A stretch of DNA of 64,000 nt from NCBI RefSeq assembly GCF_010091925.1, contig NZ_WVID01000016.1, positions 124,001-188,000 of the forward strand. The letters are read 5' to 3'. Each line of letters starts with the position of its first letter. Position 1 is the stretch's first letter. The stretch comes from Nostoc sp. B(2019) (GTDB lineage Bacteria > Cyanobacteriota > Cyanobacteriia > Cyanobacteriales > Nostocaceae). The translations under genes and the position numbers were made by a program. This document shows positions 9,842-17,382 of this stretch, one piece after another. The notes beneath the pieces are model-generated. The model was not told the origin of the DNA. It made no database searches and worked only from the letters and a program-made list of their open reading frames with translations.

Positions 9842-10519
9842 ATGACTATTAATCTATTCATGAAAAAGTTATCAATGGCAACTGCAAGTATAACCCTAGG
9901 AGTTGCCGTGTTGAGTAATATTGATATTGCTCCCGTGAGTGCTGCACAATTAAGAGTTTCGGGAAAATTCGCCCCACAAGCTATTGTGACTCAGGGAGGA
10001 ATAGCTTCGCAGTTGCAAAATGGTTTTTTTGATGGAACTTTTGAAGTAGGTGAACTTGACGATGAAGCGAGTGTGACAAATTGGAATTTTAATTTACGAG
10101 ACTATTTAGGAAATATTGTATACACGTTAGCTTCTAATAACGAATCTTTCTATACAAATTCCTTTGCAACCAGTGACGATACTTTTAGTAATGTTTTTGC
10201 TTTTAACTTACTCTATCAAAAGTTAGAAGATATTAATGCTCATAACATTAATTCAGCATTATTTAACTTAACTTTTGATACACAAAATTTTGTAGGGGCA
10301 ACTATACCTAACCTTGACTTTCCAAGTTTTTCCTACAATGAAGTTGAAATAATTTTAGAGCCAGGCAAGATATTATATTCTTTTCCGAGACGTGAAGAAA
10401 TTAACATTGCATCTGGTAGAAGCGAACTGGTTCCCGAACCTTTTACTGTAGCAAGTACAGTAGTTGCTGGGATTATGGGCTGGTGGATAAAGCGCCACAA
10501 AGCGTCACAAAGGGCATAG
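9842..10519 (+). CDS. PEP-CTERM sorting-domain protein
   Basis: About 225 residues. An N-terminal signal peptide (KKLSMATASITLGVAVLSNIDIAPVSA) precedes a beta-rich exported domain of unknown function. The last 30 residues show VPEP, a hydrophobic helix (TVASTVVAGIMGWWI) and a basic end (KRHK), the PEP-CTERM signal processed by exosortase in polysaccharide-producing bacteria. A GTG start ten codons upstream is open, but ATG 9842 has a GGAG about 11 bases ahead and a cleaner signal peptide. Known PEP-CTERM proteins go to the envelope or extracellular matrix. Confidence 0.85.
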   Translation: MTINLFMKKLSMATASITLGVAVLSNIDIAPVSAAQLRVSGKFAPQAIVTQGGIASQLQNGFFDGTFEVGELDDEASVTNWNFNLRDYLGNIVYTLASNNESFYTNSFATSDDTFSNVFAFNLLYQKLEDINAHNINSALFNLTFDTQNFVGATIPNLDFPSFSYNEVEIILEPGKILYSFPRREEINIASGRSELVPEPFTVASTVVAGIMGWWIKRHKASQRA

Positions 10520-10545
10520 TTTTGTTCTCCCAAGCTGCTGGCTAG

Positions 10546-10587
10546 TAATAGGTAATGGATTAGCTGCTAATTAACCATTACCTGTTA
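10546..10587. terminator. Stem-loop between convergent genes
   Basis: TAATAGGTAATGG (10546-10558) pairs with CCATTACCTGTTA (10575-10587) at 12 of 13 positions, with a 16-base loop. The T tract is poor, so it is a possible bidirectional terminator for the genes ending at 10519 and 10590. Confidence 0.5.
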
Positions 10588-10589
10588 CC

Positions 10590-11495
10590 TTATCGTGGGA
10601 ATGTCTTCAATAAATCATCTCCAGGAATCACTGTAGTATAGAAAACATAATCATTATTGGCTACATAACGGCGGTCTTGTTTAATTATTGCCATGAACTC
10701 TCGGTGTCCTTCACGCCTACGTCCTACTAAACAACCTGCACTGGCATTCTTGATATCATTTGCAGGCGCATCATAGCCCCAGTGTTGATTTACTAGGAAA
10801 AGGCCTGTATCAAGTTTGTCGCCAGTTCGTTGAAAGTCTTTATTGAAATCTCGGTTAACAGTGATGGGCGCAACTTGCACTAATGCTTGATGACGATCTG
10901 CATTACCATGCAACCCCACAGCCCAAGCTTTGTATTGCCCAAATTTAATTCTGGCAGCTCCTCCAGAATTCATGGGGTTTAAGGTATAGTATCTACCTGG
11001 TTCAGTGGTAGCTTGCCAATGATTCACAATTTTGGGAATACCATCTACTACTTCAATAACAATCCGCCGATCATTAAATTGATTAGGTGGATCACTGTTG
11101 AGGCTCCAGTCTTCATTGATTCCTTCTATATAAACAATATTGTATTCTCTAAGGTTGGTAAACACCTGATAATTTTTTGCCTGCATATATTTAATAATTC
11201 TGCTGGCAATGTCACTACCTAATTTTAAAGGTGGTTTAGGTAGTTCCTCTGGTTTAGTTTCAATCAGTTTTTTAGCTGTAACTGCTCCTAAAAATTCACT
11301 TTCTTCAGTTTTTGTTAAGTCTTGAAATTTTTTGAGGGCTACTACAGAAACCGGGCCAAATTTACCATCAGCTGGAGGTTCTAAGAGGCTCAAGCCAATT
11401 AACAGGATTTGAATCTGACGAGACAAATCTGTATCTTGAGCGATCGCCTCAAATCCCCATTTCTCCTCTTTTCCCAAAAAATCTTGTAGTTTCAT
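10590..11495 (-). CDS. Peptidoglycan-binding-domain protein with C-terminal L,D-transpeptidase-like SAGC motif
   Basis: 301 residues, no signal peptide. Residues about 25-75 look like a PG_binding_1 domain (QIQILLIGLSLLEPPADGKFG, then VSVVALKKFQ). The C-terminal half contains LHGN and, further on, SAGCLVGRR, reminiscent of the HG...S-x-GC-x-R active site of YkuD-type L,D-transpeptidases. The spacing and surroundings are atypical, so a non-canonical or phage-like wall enzyme is possible. The lack of a secretion signal is odd for a wall enzyme. It is monocistronic and convergent with the PEP-CTERM gene. Confidence 0.65.
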   Translation of the reverse strand: MKLQDFLGKEEKWGFEAIAQDTDLSRQIQILLIGLSLLEPPADGKFGPVSVVALKKFQDLTKTEESEFLGAVTAKKLIETKPEELPKPPLKLGSDIASRIIKYMQAKNYQVFTNLREYNIVYIEGINEDWSLNSDPPNQFNDRRIVIEVVDGIPKIVNHWQATTEPGRYYTLNPMNSGGAARIKFGQYKAWAVGLHGNADRHQALVQVAPITVNRDFNKDFQRTGDKLDTGLFLVNQHWGYDAPANDIKNASAGCLVGRRREGHREFMAIIKQDRRYVANNDYVFYTTVIPGDDLLKTFPR

Positions 11496-12106
11496 ATTGC
11501 ACCTGTCTTCATTTAACTACTCCTAGGTACAAACATCATTTTGGAGATTGATGTTGTTTGAAACTATACTCTTATACAGGAGAAGATGTCAAAATTTTTA
11601 CTATACACTCTAAAAAAGTTAATATTTTGTATAAAATAAACTCAAAAGAAGAATGAATTAGTTTCAAGATACTTAGTATAGCTTTGCATAAAACTGTGGC
11701 GAATTGATGGTTGAAATTGCAACACACAGAAACGCTACGCCAACGTGGAAACGCAGAGTTTTTAAATTACACTACGAATTTAAGAAATCTTGTACTTAGG
11801 CAAAATTGGGTGATTATGCGTTCTGTAAACCGCAGATATACACCGATGAATTATCTAGCTTGAAAAGTTTCCTAGGTTGGGAAACCCGACTATAGAACTT
11901 TTAGCGTTGCTGAATTGATGTATGAAATCTAAAATCGAGTGTTTAAAACTCCTGCCTTTGCGTCTTTACGCCTTTGCGTGAGAACTAAATTCATACTCTT
12001 AATCAGCAACGCCGAACTTTTCGCTGGGTTCAACGGTGTATCTGCGGGAAGTTACCACGTGTCTACATGTGTGATTCCACAACCAGAATTTCTACAAGAT
12101 GTCTAA
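11496..12106. other. Intergenic region containing a MITE
   Basis: 610 bases with no gene. The notable item is a 111-bp element at 11903-12013 with terminal inverted repeats and an 8-bp target duplication. The rest is AT-rich upstream DNA of the SAGC-motif gene, plus fragments of dispersed repeats such as GAAACGCTACGCCAACG near 11730. Confidence 0.7.
11903..12013. mobile_element. Non-autonomous transposable element (MITE), 111 bp, 8-bp target duplication
   Basis: The left end reads AGCGTTGCTGA and the right end is its inverse, TCAGCAACGCC; weaker complementarity extends to about 23 bases. The element is flanked on both sides by the direct repeat GAACTTTT (11895-11902 and 12014-12021). It holds no coding capacity. 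The transposase that moves it is not in the window. Confidence 0.8.
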
Positions 12107-13855
12107 TCACTTGATTCGCGGATGGGCATCTTGTCCATCCCAGCAGACTAAGGTAGGTTTAGCAACTGTTTTCGTCTGGTAAGCATTTTTGACAGCAACC
12201 CAGTTACTAGCAATAGGCATTCGCCAACCCGTACCAAAGGCGCGATCAGTAATTTTCAATCCGGGGGGTGCTTGTCGCCGTTTGAATTCAGCACGCGCAA
12301 CCATCTGAATTACTCTGTCTACAATCACTGGATCATGTCCAGCTGCAACAATTTGTGCTGCTGATTGGTGGTTGTGAATTAGGTGTTGCAAGATATCATC
12401 CAAAATTTCGTAGGGCGGTAGAGAGTCTTGATCTACTTGACCCGGTTTGAGTTCAGCGCTGGGTGCTTTAGTCAGAATGTTTTGCGGAATAATTTCGCTA
12501 TTGCGATTTAACCAATGGCAAAGCGAATAAACGCGGGTTTTAGGAACATCAGCAATTACCGCTAAACCGCCATTCATATCGCCGTAGAGAGTACAGTAAC
12601 CGACTGCCATTTCTGACTTATTACCAGTAGATAGCAGGAGATAGCCGAATTTATTTGCGATCGCCATTAATAAATTACCCCGAATTCGGGATTGTATATT
12701 CTCTTCTGCTAGTCCAAACTCGGTATCTGCAAACAAGTCGGCTAAGGTTTGATCAAAGCCTTGCATTAAATCGCCAATCGGTAAAATATTAGTCTTTATC
12801 CCCAAATTTTCGCTTAAAGCTAAAGCATCGCTGATAGAATGCTCAGAACTATAGGGGGAAGGCATAAGCACACCCAGGACATTTTCCTTACCGAGTGCAG
12901 TAGTTGCGATCGCTGCTACTAATGCAGAGTCAATTCCCCCACTTAAACCCAGTACTACTTTAGAAAAGCGACACTTACGGGCGTAATCTCGTACTCCTAA
13001 AACCAAAGCTTGCCAGATTTCTTCATCTTCTGATTCAGATCCAGGTGTTACAGAACCTAACTGCAAATCCCGCTGTGCTTCATCAAATTCAACTACTACT
13101 AAATCCGTTTCAAATCCACGGGCGCGACAAATAATTTCTCCTTGACGATTCAAGGCAAAACTACGACCATCGAAAATTAGATCATCATTTCCGCCAACTT
13201 GGTTAGCATAGATAATTGGTTGCTGGAAACGCACAGCACTATGTCTAAGCAATGTTTCTCGAAACTGCTGTTTGTTGACACTGTAGGGCGAAGCAGACAA
13301 ATTGACAATCAAATCCACACCCAAAATTGCTAAGTCAGCAATTGGATTCACAGCATAACTACGTTTGCCCCAAAAATCCTCATCATTCCATAAATCTTCG
13401 CAAATAGTTACGCCAATGTGGATATTATCTAGGGTGAAATAATTAGCTTGCAATCCTGGTTCAAAATAGCGATTTTCATCAAACACATCGTAAGTAGGTA
13501 AAAGTCGCTTATAAAAGAATTGTTTGACTTGACCATTCTCTAATAAAGCTATGCTATTAAATAAAGTTTTACCACCAGTTATGTGAGCTTTTGCATATTG
13601 TTCAACAGTTCCTACCAACACAGCTAACTTAGGTGGCAAATCTCTGGCTAATTGTTGTAAGGTGATACCCATAGCTTCCACAAAACTGGGATTTAGTAAT
13701 AAATCCCTTGGTGGATAGCCACACAAAGAAAGTTCTGGCGTCAACAACAAACGTACACCTTTTGCAGCTGCCCGTTGTGCCATTTCCAAAATTATTTGGG
13801 AATTTCCTGGTAAGTCACCAATTGTCGGATTAATTTGAGCGATCGCAATCTTCAT
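12107..13855 (-). CDS. nadE: Glutamine-dependent NAD+ synthetase
   Basis: About 582 residues. An N-terminal nitrilase-type glutaminase domain releases ammonia (catalytic Cys in GVTICEDLWND; Glu in LLTPELSLCGYPPRDLL). A C-terminal synthetase domain has the PP-loop LGLSGGIDSALVAA and the downstream STGNKSEMAVGYCTLYGDMNGG region. It converts deamido-NAD to NAD. An open frame begins four codons earlier (MTNK), but those codons lie at the edge of a TCATTAG-type repeat. MKIAIAQINPTIGDL is the family start, so 13855 was chosen. It is the last gene of the pncB-nadD-nrtR-nadE set. Confidence 0.95.
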   Translation of the reverse strand: MKIAIAQINPTIGDLPGNSQIILEMAQRAAAKGVRLLLTPELSLCGYPPRDLLLNPSFVEAMGITLQQLARDLPPKLAVLVGTVEQYAKAHITGGKTLFNSIALLENGQVKQFFYKRLLPTYDVFDENRYFEPGLQANYFTLDNIHIGVTICEDLWNDEDFWGKRSYAVNPIADLAILGVDLIVNLSASPYSVNKQQFRETLLRHSAVRFQQPIIYANQVGGNDDLIFDGRSFALNRQGEIICRARGFETDLVVVEFDEAQRDLQLGSVTPGSESEDEEIWQALVLGVRDYARKCRFSKVVLGLSGGIDSALVAAIATTALGKENVLGVLMPSPYSSEHSISDALALSENLGIKTNILPIGDLMQGFDQTLADLFADTEFGLAEENIQSRIRGNLLMAIANKFGYLLLSTGNKSEMAVGYCTLYGDMNGGLAVIADVPKTRVYSLCHWLNRNSEIIPQNILTKAPSAELKPGQVDQDSLPPYEILDDILQHLIHNHQSAAQIVAAGHDPVIVDRVIQMVARAEFKRRQAPPGLKITDRAFGTGWRMPIASNWVAVKNAYQTKTVAKPTLVCWDGQDAHPRIK

Positions 13856-13859
13856 TTTG

Positions 13860-13918
13860 TTTGTCATTAATCATTAGTCATTGGTCATTTGTCAAGAGTC
13901 ATTAGTCAAGGCTCAAAA
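13860..13918. repeat. Short tandem heptanucleotide repeat region (STRR type)
   Basis: Imperfect runs of TCATTAG/TCATTTG/TCAAGAG heptamers immediately upstream of nadE. Such runs are characteristic of heterocystous cyanobacteria. Confidence 0.75.
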
Positions 13919-13962
13919 TAAGTTACTCTAGACTTTTGGCTTTTGACTTGGCGAAGCGGTTA

Positions 13963-14709
13963 TTAAATAAACACTAAAGGTTTATCTTTTAAGGGGGCAA
14001 AAGCCTCGGCATCAAACTTATATAAACTAGCCGGACGACCAGCACCCCGCGATACCTTAATCCCGGTATCACATAGAAAACCTAACTTGAGTAGACGCGC
14101 CCGAAAATTAGAATAATCGGAAAAATTGTCTCCTAAAACTGTGGCGTATAACTGATATAAATCATTTAAGGTAAACATTTCCGGCAACACTTCAAAAGCT
14201 ACCGGACTATACTCCAACTTATTTCGCAAACGCCTATGCCCATAGGCCAGAATTTCATTATGATCAAAAGCTAATTGCGGCACTTGTTTCACCGGATACC
14301 AAGCTATACCAGCAACGCGATCGGCAATCAATTCTGCTTCTTCAAATCGTACAAGGGCAAAGTAACTAACTGATAGATAACGTACACCATAACTATCGGT
14401 TGCTTCTCGTGGATCGCGATTGGGGCCCCCAAAGGTATACAGTTGTTCTAAATAAAGATTTTTTACGCGAATTTTCTCCGCCATAATTCGATAGGCGGCG
14501 TCCTCTAAAGACTCTCCTGGACGCACCAAAGTACCGGGAAGACTCCAATGATTTAAAAATGGTTCTTGCTGTCGCATTACTAATAGAACTAACAGCCGAT
14601 TTTGTGCAGTATCTACAGAAAAAATTACATTATCAACCCCAACCTTGAAATCGGCCAAAAGTTGTTGGTTTAGCGCAGTTGAAATCTTTTTTTGGTTGCG
14701 TCCTGGCAC
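13963..14709 (-). CDS. nrtR: NrtR-type transcriptional regulator of NAD metabolism (degenerate Nudix + winged helix)
   Basis: 248 residues, GTG start. Residues about 20-150 form a Nudix domain (WSLPGTLVRPGESLEDAAYRI), but the catalytic box is degenerate: the R-E-x-x-E-E core reads RIMAEK, losing two of the acidic residues. Residues about 160-245 form a winged helix (NFRARLLKLGFL...GRPASLYKF). This is the NrtR architecture, in which a Nudix domain senses ADP-ribose and the HTH represses NAD genes. It overlaps nadD by 40 bases and lies between nadD and nadE, as expected for a local regulator. Confidence 0.88.
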   Translation of the reverse strand: MPGRNQKKISTALNQQLLADFKVGVDNVIFSVDTAQNRLLVLLVMRQQEPFLNHWSLPGTLVRPGESLEDAAYRIMAEKIRVKNLYLEQLYTFGGPNRDPREATDSYGVRYLSVSYFALVRFEEAELIADRVAGIAWYPVKQVPQLAFDHNEILAYGHRRLRNKLEYSPVAFEVLPEMFTLNDLYQLYATVLGDNFSDYSNFRARLLKLGFLCDTGIKVSRGAGRPASLYKFDAEAFAPLKDKPLVFI

Positions 14710-15272
14710 TTGTACAAATGCTCTTGATGAATATAGGCAATTACAGGGGGTGTGAGGGCTTCGGAATCTCCATGTTCGCGATATGCTGTTGAGGAAATAT
14801 CTAGACCAGTAAGAGAGGCGATCGCAATCTTTCCTCCCAGCTTTTCCACTGCTTCCAAACTAGACTCATCTATCGCATATCCCGGTCGCGGCACAATTAG
14901 TAGTTGCACTTGCTGTAACAAATCTTCAATGCGATACCAACGTGGTAACTGACTTAGTAAATCTGAACCAATTACCAACGTTAACTCAGCGTCCTCTCCC
15001 CAGTTCACTTTTGCTTTCTCCACCGTTTCCAGTGTTCTAAAGCTACTCAATTCCTGCTCCAAAGCAATATTGTGCCGTGGCGCATCGATATCCGCAATCA
15101 ACAATTGCAACATTGCTGCGCGATGTTCTAAAGGCGTTTGATGCGACTTAAATGGATTATCTGCTGCCCAAACTGCTACCCAATCATAACGCTCAGACAA
15201 CCAACTCAGAACCGCTTGATGTCCAGCAGTTGGTGGATCAGCACTAGTACCAAACAAAGCAATTCTGATCAT
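14670..15272 (-). CDS. nadD: Nicotinate-nucleotide adenylyltransferase
   Basis: 200 residues. The nucleotidyltransferase motif GTSADPPTAGH appears at the N-terminus, and the ISSTAYRE block near the C-terminus corresponds to the ISST-x-R motif of NadD. It adenylates nicotinate mononucleotide to deamido-NAD, between PncB and NadE. It overlaps the pncB stop by four bases (ATGA), indicating translational coupling. The C-terminus runs 40 bases into nrtR. Confidence 0.92.
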   Translation of the reverse strand: MIRIALFGTSADPPTAGHQAVLSWLSERYDWVAVWAADNPFKSHQTPLEHRAAMLQLLIADIDAPRHNIALEQELSSFRTLETVEKAKVNWGEDAELTLVIGSDLLSQLPRWYRIEDLLQQVQLLIVPRPGYAIDESSLEAVEKLGGKIAIASLTGLDISSTAYREHGDSEALTPPVIAYIHQEHLYKCQDATKKRFQLR

Positions 15273-16738
15273 CTTAACTTCGTGTCCTTCTCTACGAGAC
15301 GCTGCGCGAATGCGATTCGTTTCTTAGTCTCCTCAGTCAAAATCCGCAACGCGGTAGAAATCTCTACCTCTACCCCCACAGGATTCCTCAAATGCCGTGT
15401 CTCCTGTGGCAAACTGGCAACTGAGGCGGCAGTACGTTGGCGAATTGCTGCCAAAGTCTCTAGCGGTTGCACCCGTTGACCTTCCTGCATTACCAACTGC
15501 AACAAAGGTTGTTCTTCAAGGGGACTTTCACCAACTAATCCCAATCTGTCTGCTTTGACCTTATTTCCTATGAACGAGCGAAAAATCTGCTTGCGCCCTG
15601 GATAAGTCACTTTGCCACTAGACTGTTTCATGACTGGAATGCCATCTATTTCAACGAGTTTATAGACTCCATTCACAGGTGAACCTGTAACTAGTCGCGT
15701 TCCTAATCCATAACCATCAATCTCGGCTCCGTCTGCTTTTAGCCTGGCAATTTCCCACTCATCTAAGTCACCACTAGCGAAAATTGGCACATTAGGAAGG
15801 AGCGATCGCACCTGTTTTGATAAGGTAACTAAATCTCCTGAGTCCAACCTCACTCCCGTTAATTTCATTTCCCCGGAATTGACTTTTTCAGCTAAGCGCT
15901 GGGCAGCAGCAATTGTATCGTAAGTGTCTATCAACAATGGCGCACCCGGAAAATATCGATGAAAGGCACTAAAAGCCTGGTCTTCAGATCCTTCTATTGC
16001 TGACAGCGCCATCACTAAAGCGTGTGCCATCGTACCACTTGGTTTCTGTCCGAGTTGTAGCGCTGCTAACACATTGGAAGTAGAATCTAACCCACCCGCC
16101 AAAGCCGCCCGCGCTGCCCACAACGAAGCTTGCGGACTAAATGCCCGTCTTGTGCCAAATTCTAAGAGTGTTGCTTGCTCCCCTGCGACATCACGCAACC
16201 TTGCTGCTCTTGTAGCAATCAAGGTTTGATAGTTGATGGTATTTAATAGATAAGTTTCTACCAGTTGCGCTTGCCAAAGGGGTGCTTCCACTCGCAATAT
16301 TGGCTGATTTGCAAACACTGCTGTCCCTTCCGGTACTGCCCAAACATCCCCGGTAAAGTGTCCCTCTGCTAGCAGTGACCAAAAGCGATCGCCTCCGGCG
16401 CACTGTAAGTGTTCGCCAGCATGAGCAAAAATTCCCGTAGCCTGCAAAGCCGCGATTTGAGAGGGACTAAAACGGAATTTCGCCAAATATTCCAAGGCTT
16501 GTGCTAGCCCCATTGCAATTAAATAACCAAAACCCTCTGGTAAGCGCCTGACGGTCAACTCAAAACTTGCCCACCGTTTTTCTATACCTTCGCCTGTATA
16601 ACAAGCTGCCATCGTCAACTGGTAAAGGTCGGTCAGAAGGCTGTAGTCATCCGCACAGAGGTTTAGTTCTTGGTTCGGGTGGCTTTGCTGTTGCTGATTA
16701 TTGGTATGTACATAGTCCAAATCTGGGAAAGTTGTCAT
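15269..16738 (-). CDS. pncB: Nicotinate phosphoribosyltransferase
   Basis: 489 residues. Family landmarks: LLTDLYQLTMAACY at the start, EFGTRRAFSPQASLWAARAALAGG in the middle, GVRLDSGDLVTLSKQVR, and a FASGDLDEWEI block with YGLGTRLVTGSP. It forms nicotinate mononucleotide from nicotinate and PRPP, the salvage entry into the NAD pathway encoded here. It is first in the operon. Its last 10-15 codons (IAFAQRLVEKDTKLR) are coded by a copy of a dispersed repeat (15289-15310), so the C-terminal tail is probably recent. A palindrome at 16773-16791 lies upstream. Confidence 0.94.
   Translation of the reverse strand: MTTFPDLDYVHTNNQQQQSHPNQELNLCADDYSLLTDLYQLTMAACYTGEGIEKRWASFELTVRRLPEGFGYLIAMGLAQALEYLAKFRFSPSQIAALQATGIFAHAGEHLQCAGGDRFWSLLAEGHFTGDVWAVPEGTAVFANQPILRVEAPLWQAQLVETYLLNTINYQTLIATRAARLRDVAGEQATLLEFGTRRAFSPQASLWAARAALAGGLDSTSNVLAALQLGQKPSGTMAHALVMALSAIEGSEDQAFSAFHRYFPGAPLLIDTYDTIAAAQRLAEKVNSGEMKLTGVRLDSGDLVTLSKQVRSLLPNVPIFASGDLDEWEIARLKADGAEIDGYGLGTRLVTGSPVNGVYKLVEIDGIPVMKQSSGKVTYPGRKQIFRSFIGNKVKADRLGLVGESPLEEQPLLQLVMQEGQRVQPLETLAAIRQRTAASVASLPQETRHLRNPVGVEVEISTALRILTEETKKRIAFAQRLVEKDTKLR
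15289..15310 (-). repeat. Dispersed repeat copy inside the pncB 3' end
   Basis: TCTCTACGAGACGCTGCGCG, the reverse of the repeat at 60385-60407 and close to 36874-36894. It is read in frame as part of PncB. Confidence 0.7.
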
Positions 16739-16772
16739 GCAAGAGCTTCCTTACAAGAATGCTTCTCTTATT

Positions 16773-16791
16773 ATGGTAGAATTTACCATAA
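16773..16791. promoter_or_regulatory. Candidate NrtR operator upstream of pncB
   Basis: Perfect palindrome TATGGTA-N5-TACCATA, 35 bases before the pncB start codon. No similar palindrome precedes nadE, consistent with one operator controlling the whole operon. Assignment to NrtR rests on position and on the operon's own nrtR gene. Confidence 0.6.
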
Positions 16792-17099
16792 ATAATGTCA
16801 ACTACTGGAGAATTTATCTGAGATATTGCTGTAAAACGGTGTAATTACAGATTGATTAATACTAATTTCATCGATTATTTAATATTTCTTAATAGTTATA
16901 GTTAGCAATAATGATATTAAGTTATAATTAGAATCAAAGAAAAAAGTTGGATTTTTTGACAAGCTAAAGTATTGCAAAGTTATCTGAAAGAATATTGCAA
17001 AAACTTTCAATATATTGAGGATTCAAGCTAGCCGAGAATATCAGAACTAAAGTATAAACATTCAGAATAAAAGTGACTCAAAAAAAGGGGTCTAATATT

Positions 17100-17252
17100 A
17101 TGGCTTTTTCCAAAATGCTTGCTAGCATAATCCAGTATATTTCTGAAGCCTTTATGCGGATTTTTGGCCCTACTGATGATGCTTATCCTGCAATTGGAGT
17201 ACAACCTTTTACAGGTGAACCTTACAAAGAAGGTAAAGCTGATGCTTGGTAG
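17100..17252 (+). CDS. Small conserved-looking protein, 50 residues, unknown function
   Basis: ATG at 17100 after AAAAAAAGGGG (about 10 bases spacing). The product begins MAFSKMLASIIQYISEAF, has a hydrophobic or amphipathic first half, and continues MRIFGPTDDAYPAIGVQPF to end TGEPYKEGKADAW. The GP-x-D-D-x-Y-P-x-x-GVQPF stretch looks like a constrained motif rather than random sequence. A strong terminator follows 50 bases later. It therefore has a ribosome site, a clean frame and its own terminator, lying between the divergent pncB promoter and the convergent LCP gene. No function is proposed. Confidence 0.7.
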   Translation: MAFSKMLASIIQYISEAFMRIFGPTDDAYPAIGVQPFTGEPYKEGKADAW

Positions 17253-17303
17253 ATGCTGATGCAATAACAGCAATAAATGATATTTTAATAAGTGAGAAAG
17301 ATA

Positions 17304-17330
17304 AAGGCGTAAGGAAAACCTCACGCCTTT
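17304..17330. terminator. Rho-independent terminator after the 50-residue gene
   Basis: AGGCGTAAGG pairs with CCTCACGCCT (one mismatch) around an AAAA loop, followed by TTTTTGTTT. It also lies just downstream of the convergent LCP gene. Confidence 0.85.
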
Positions 17331-17382
17331 TTGTTTACAAATTTTGATATTAGACAATCCTGATGTCTAATAAAGCCATAGC

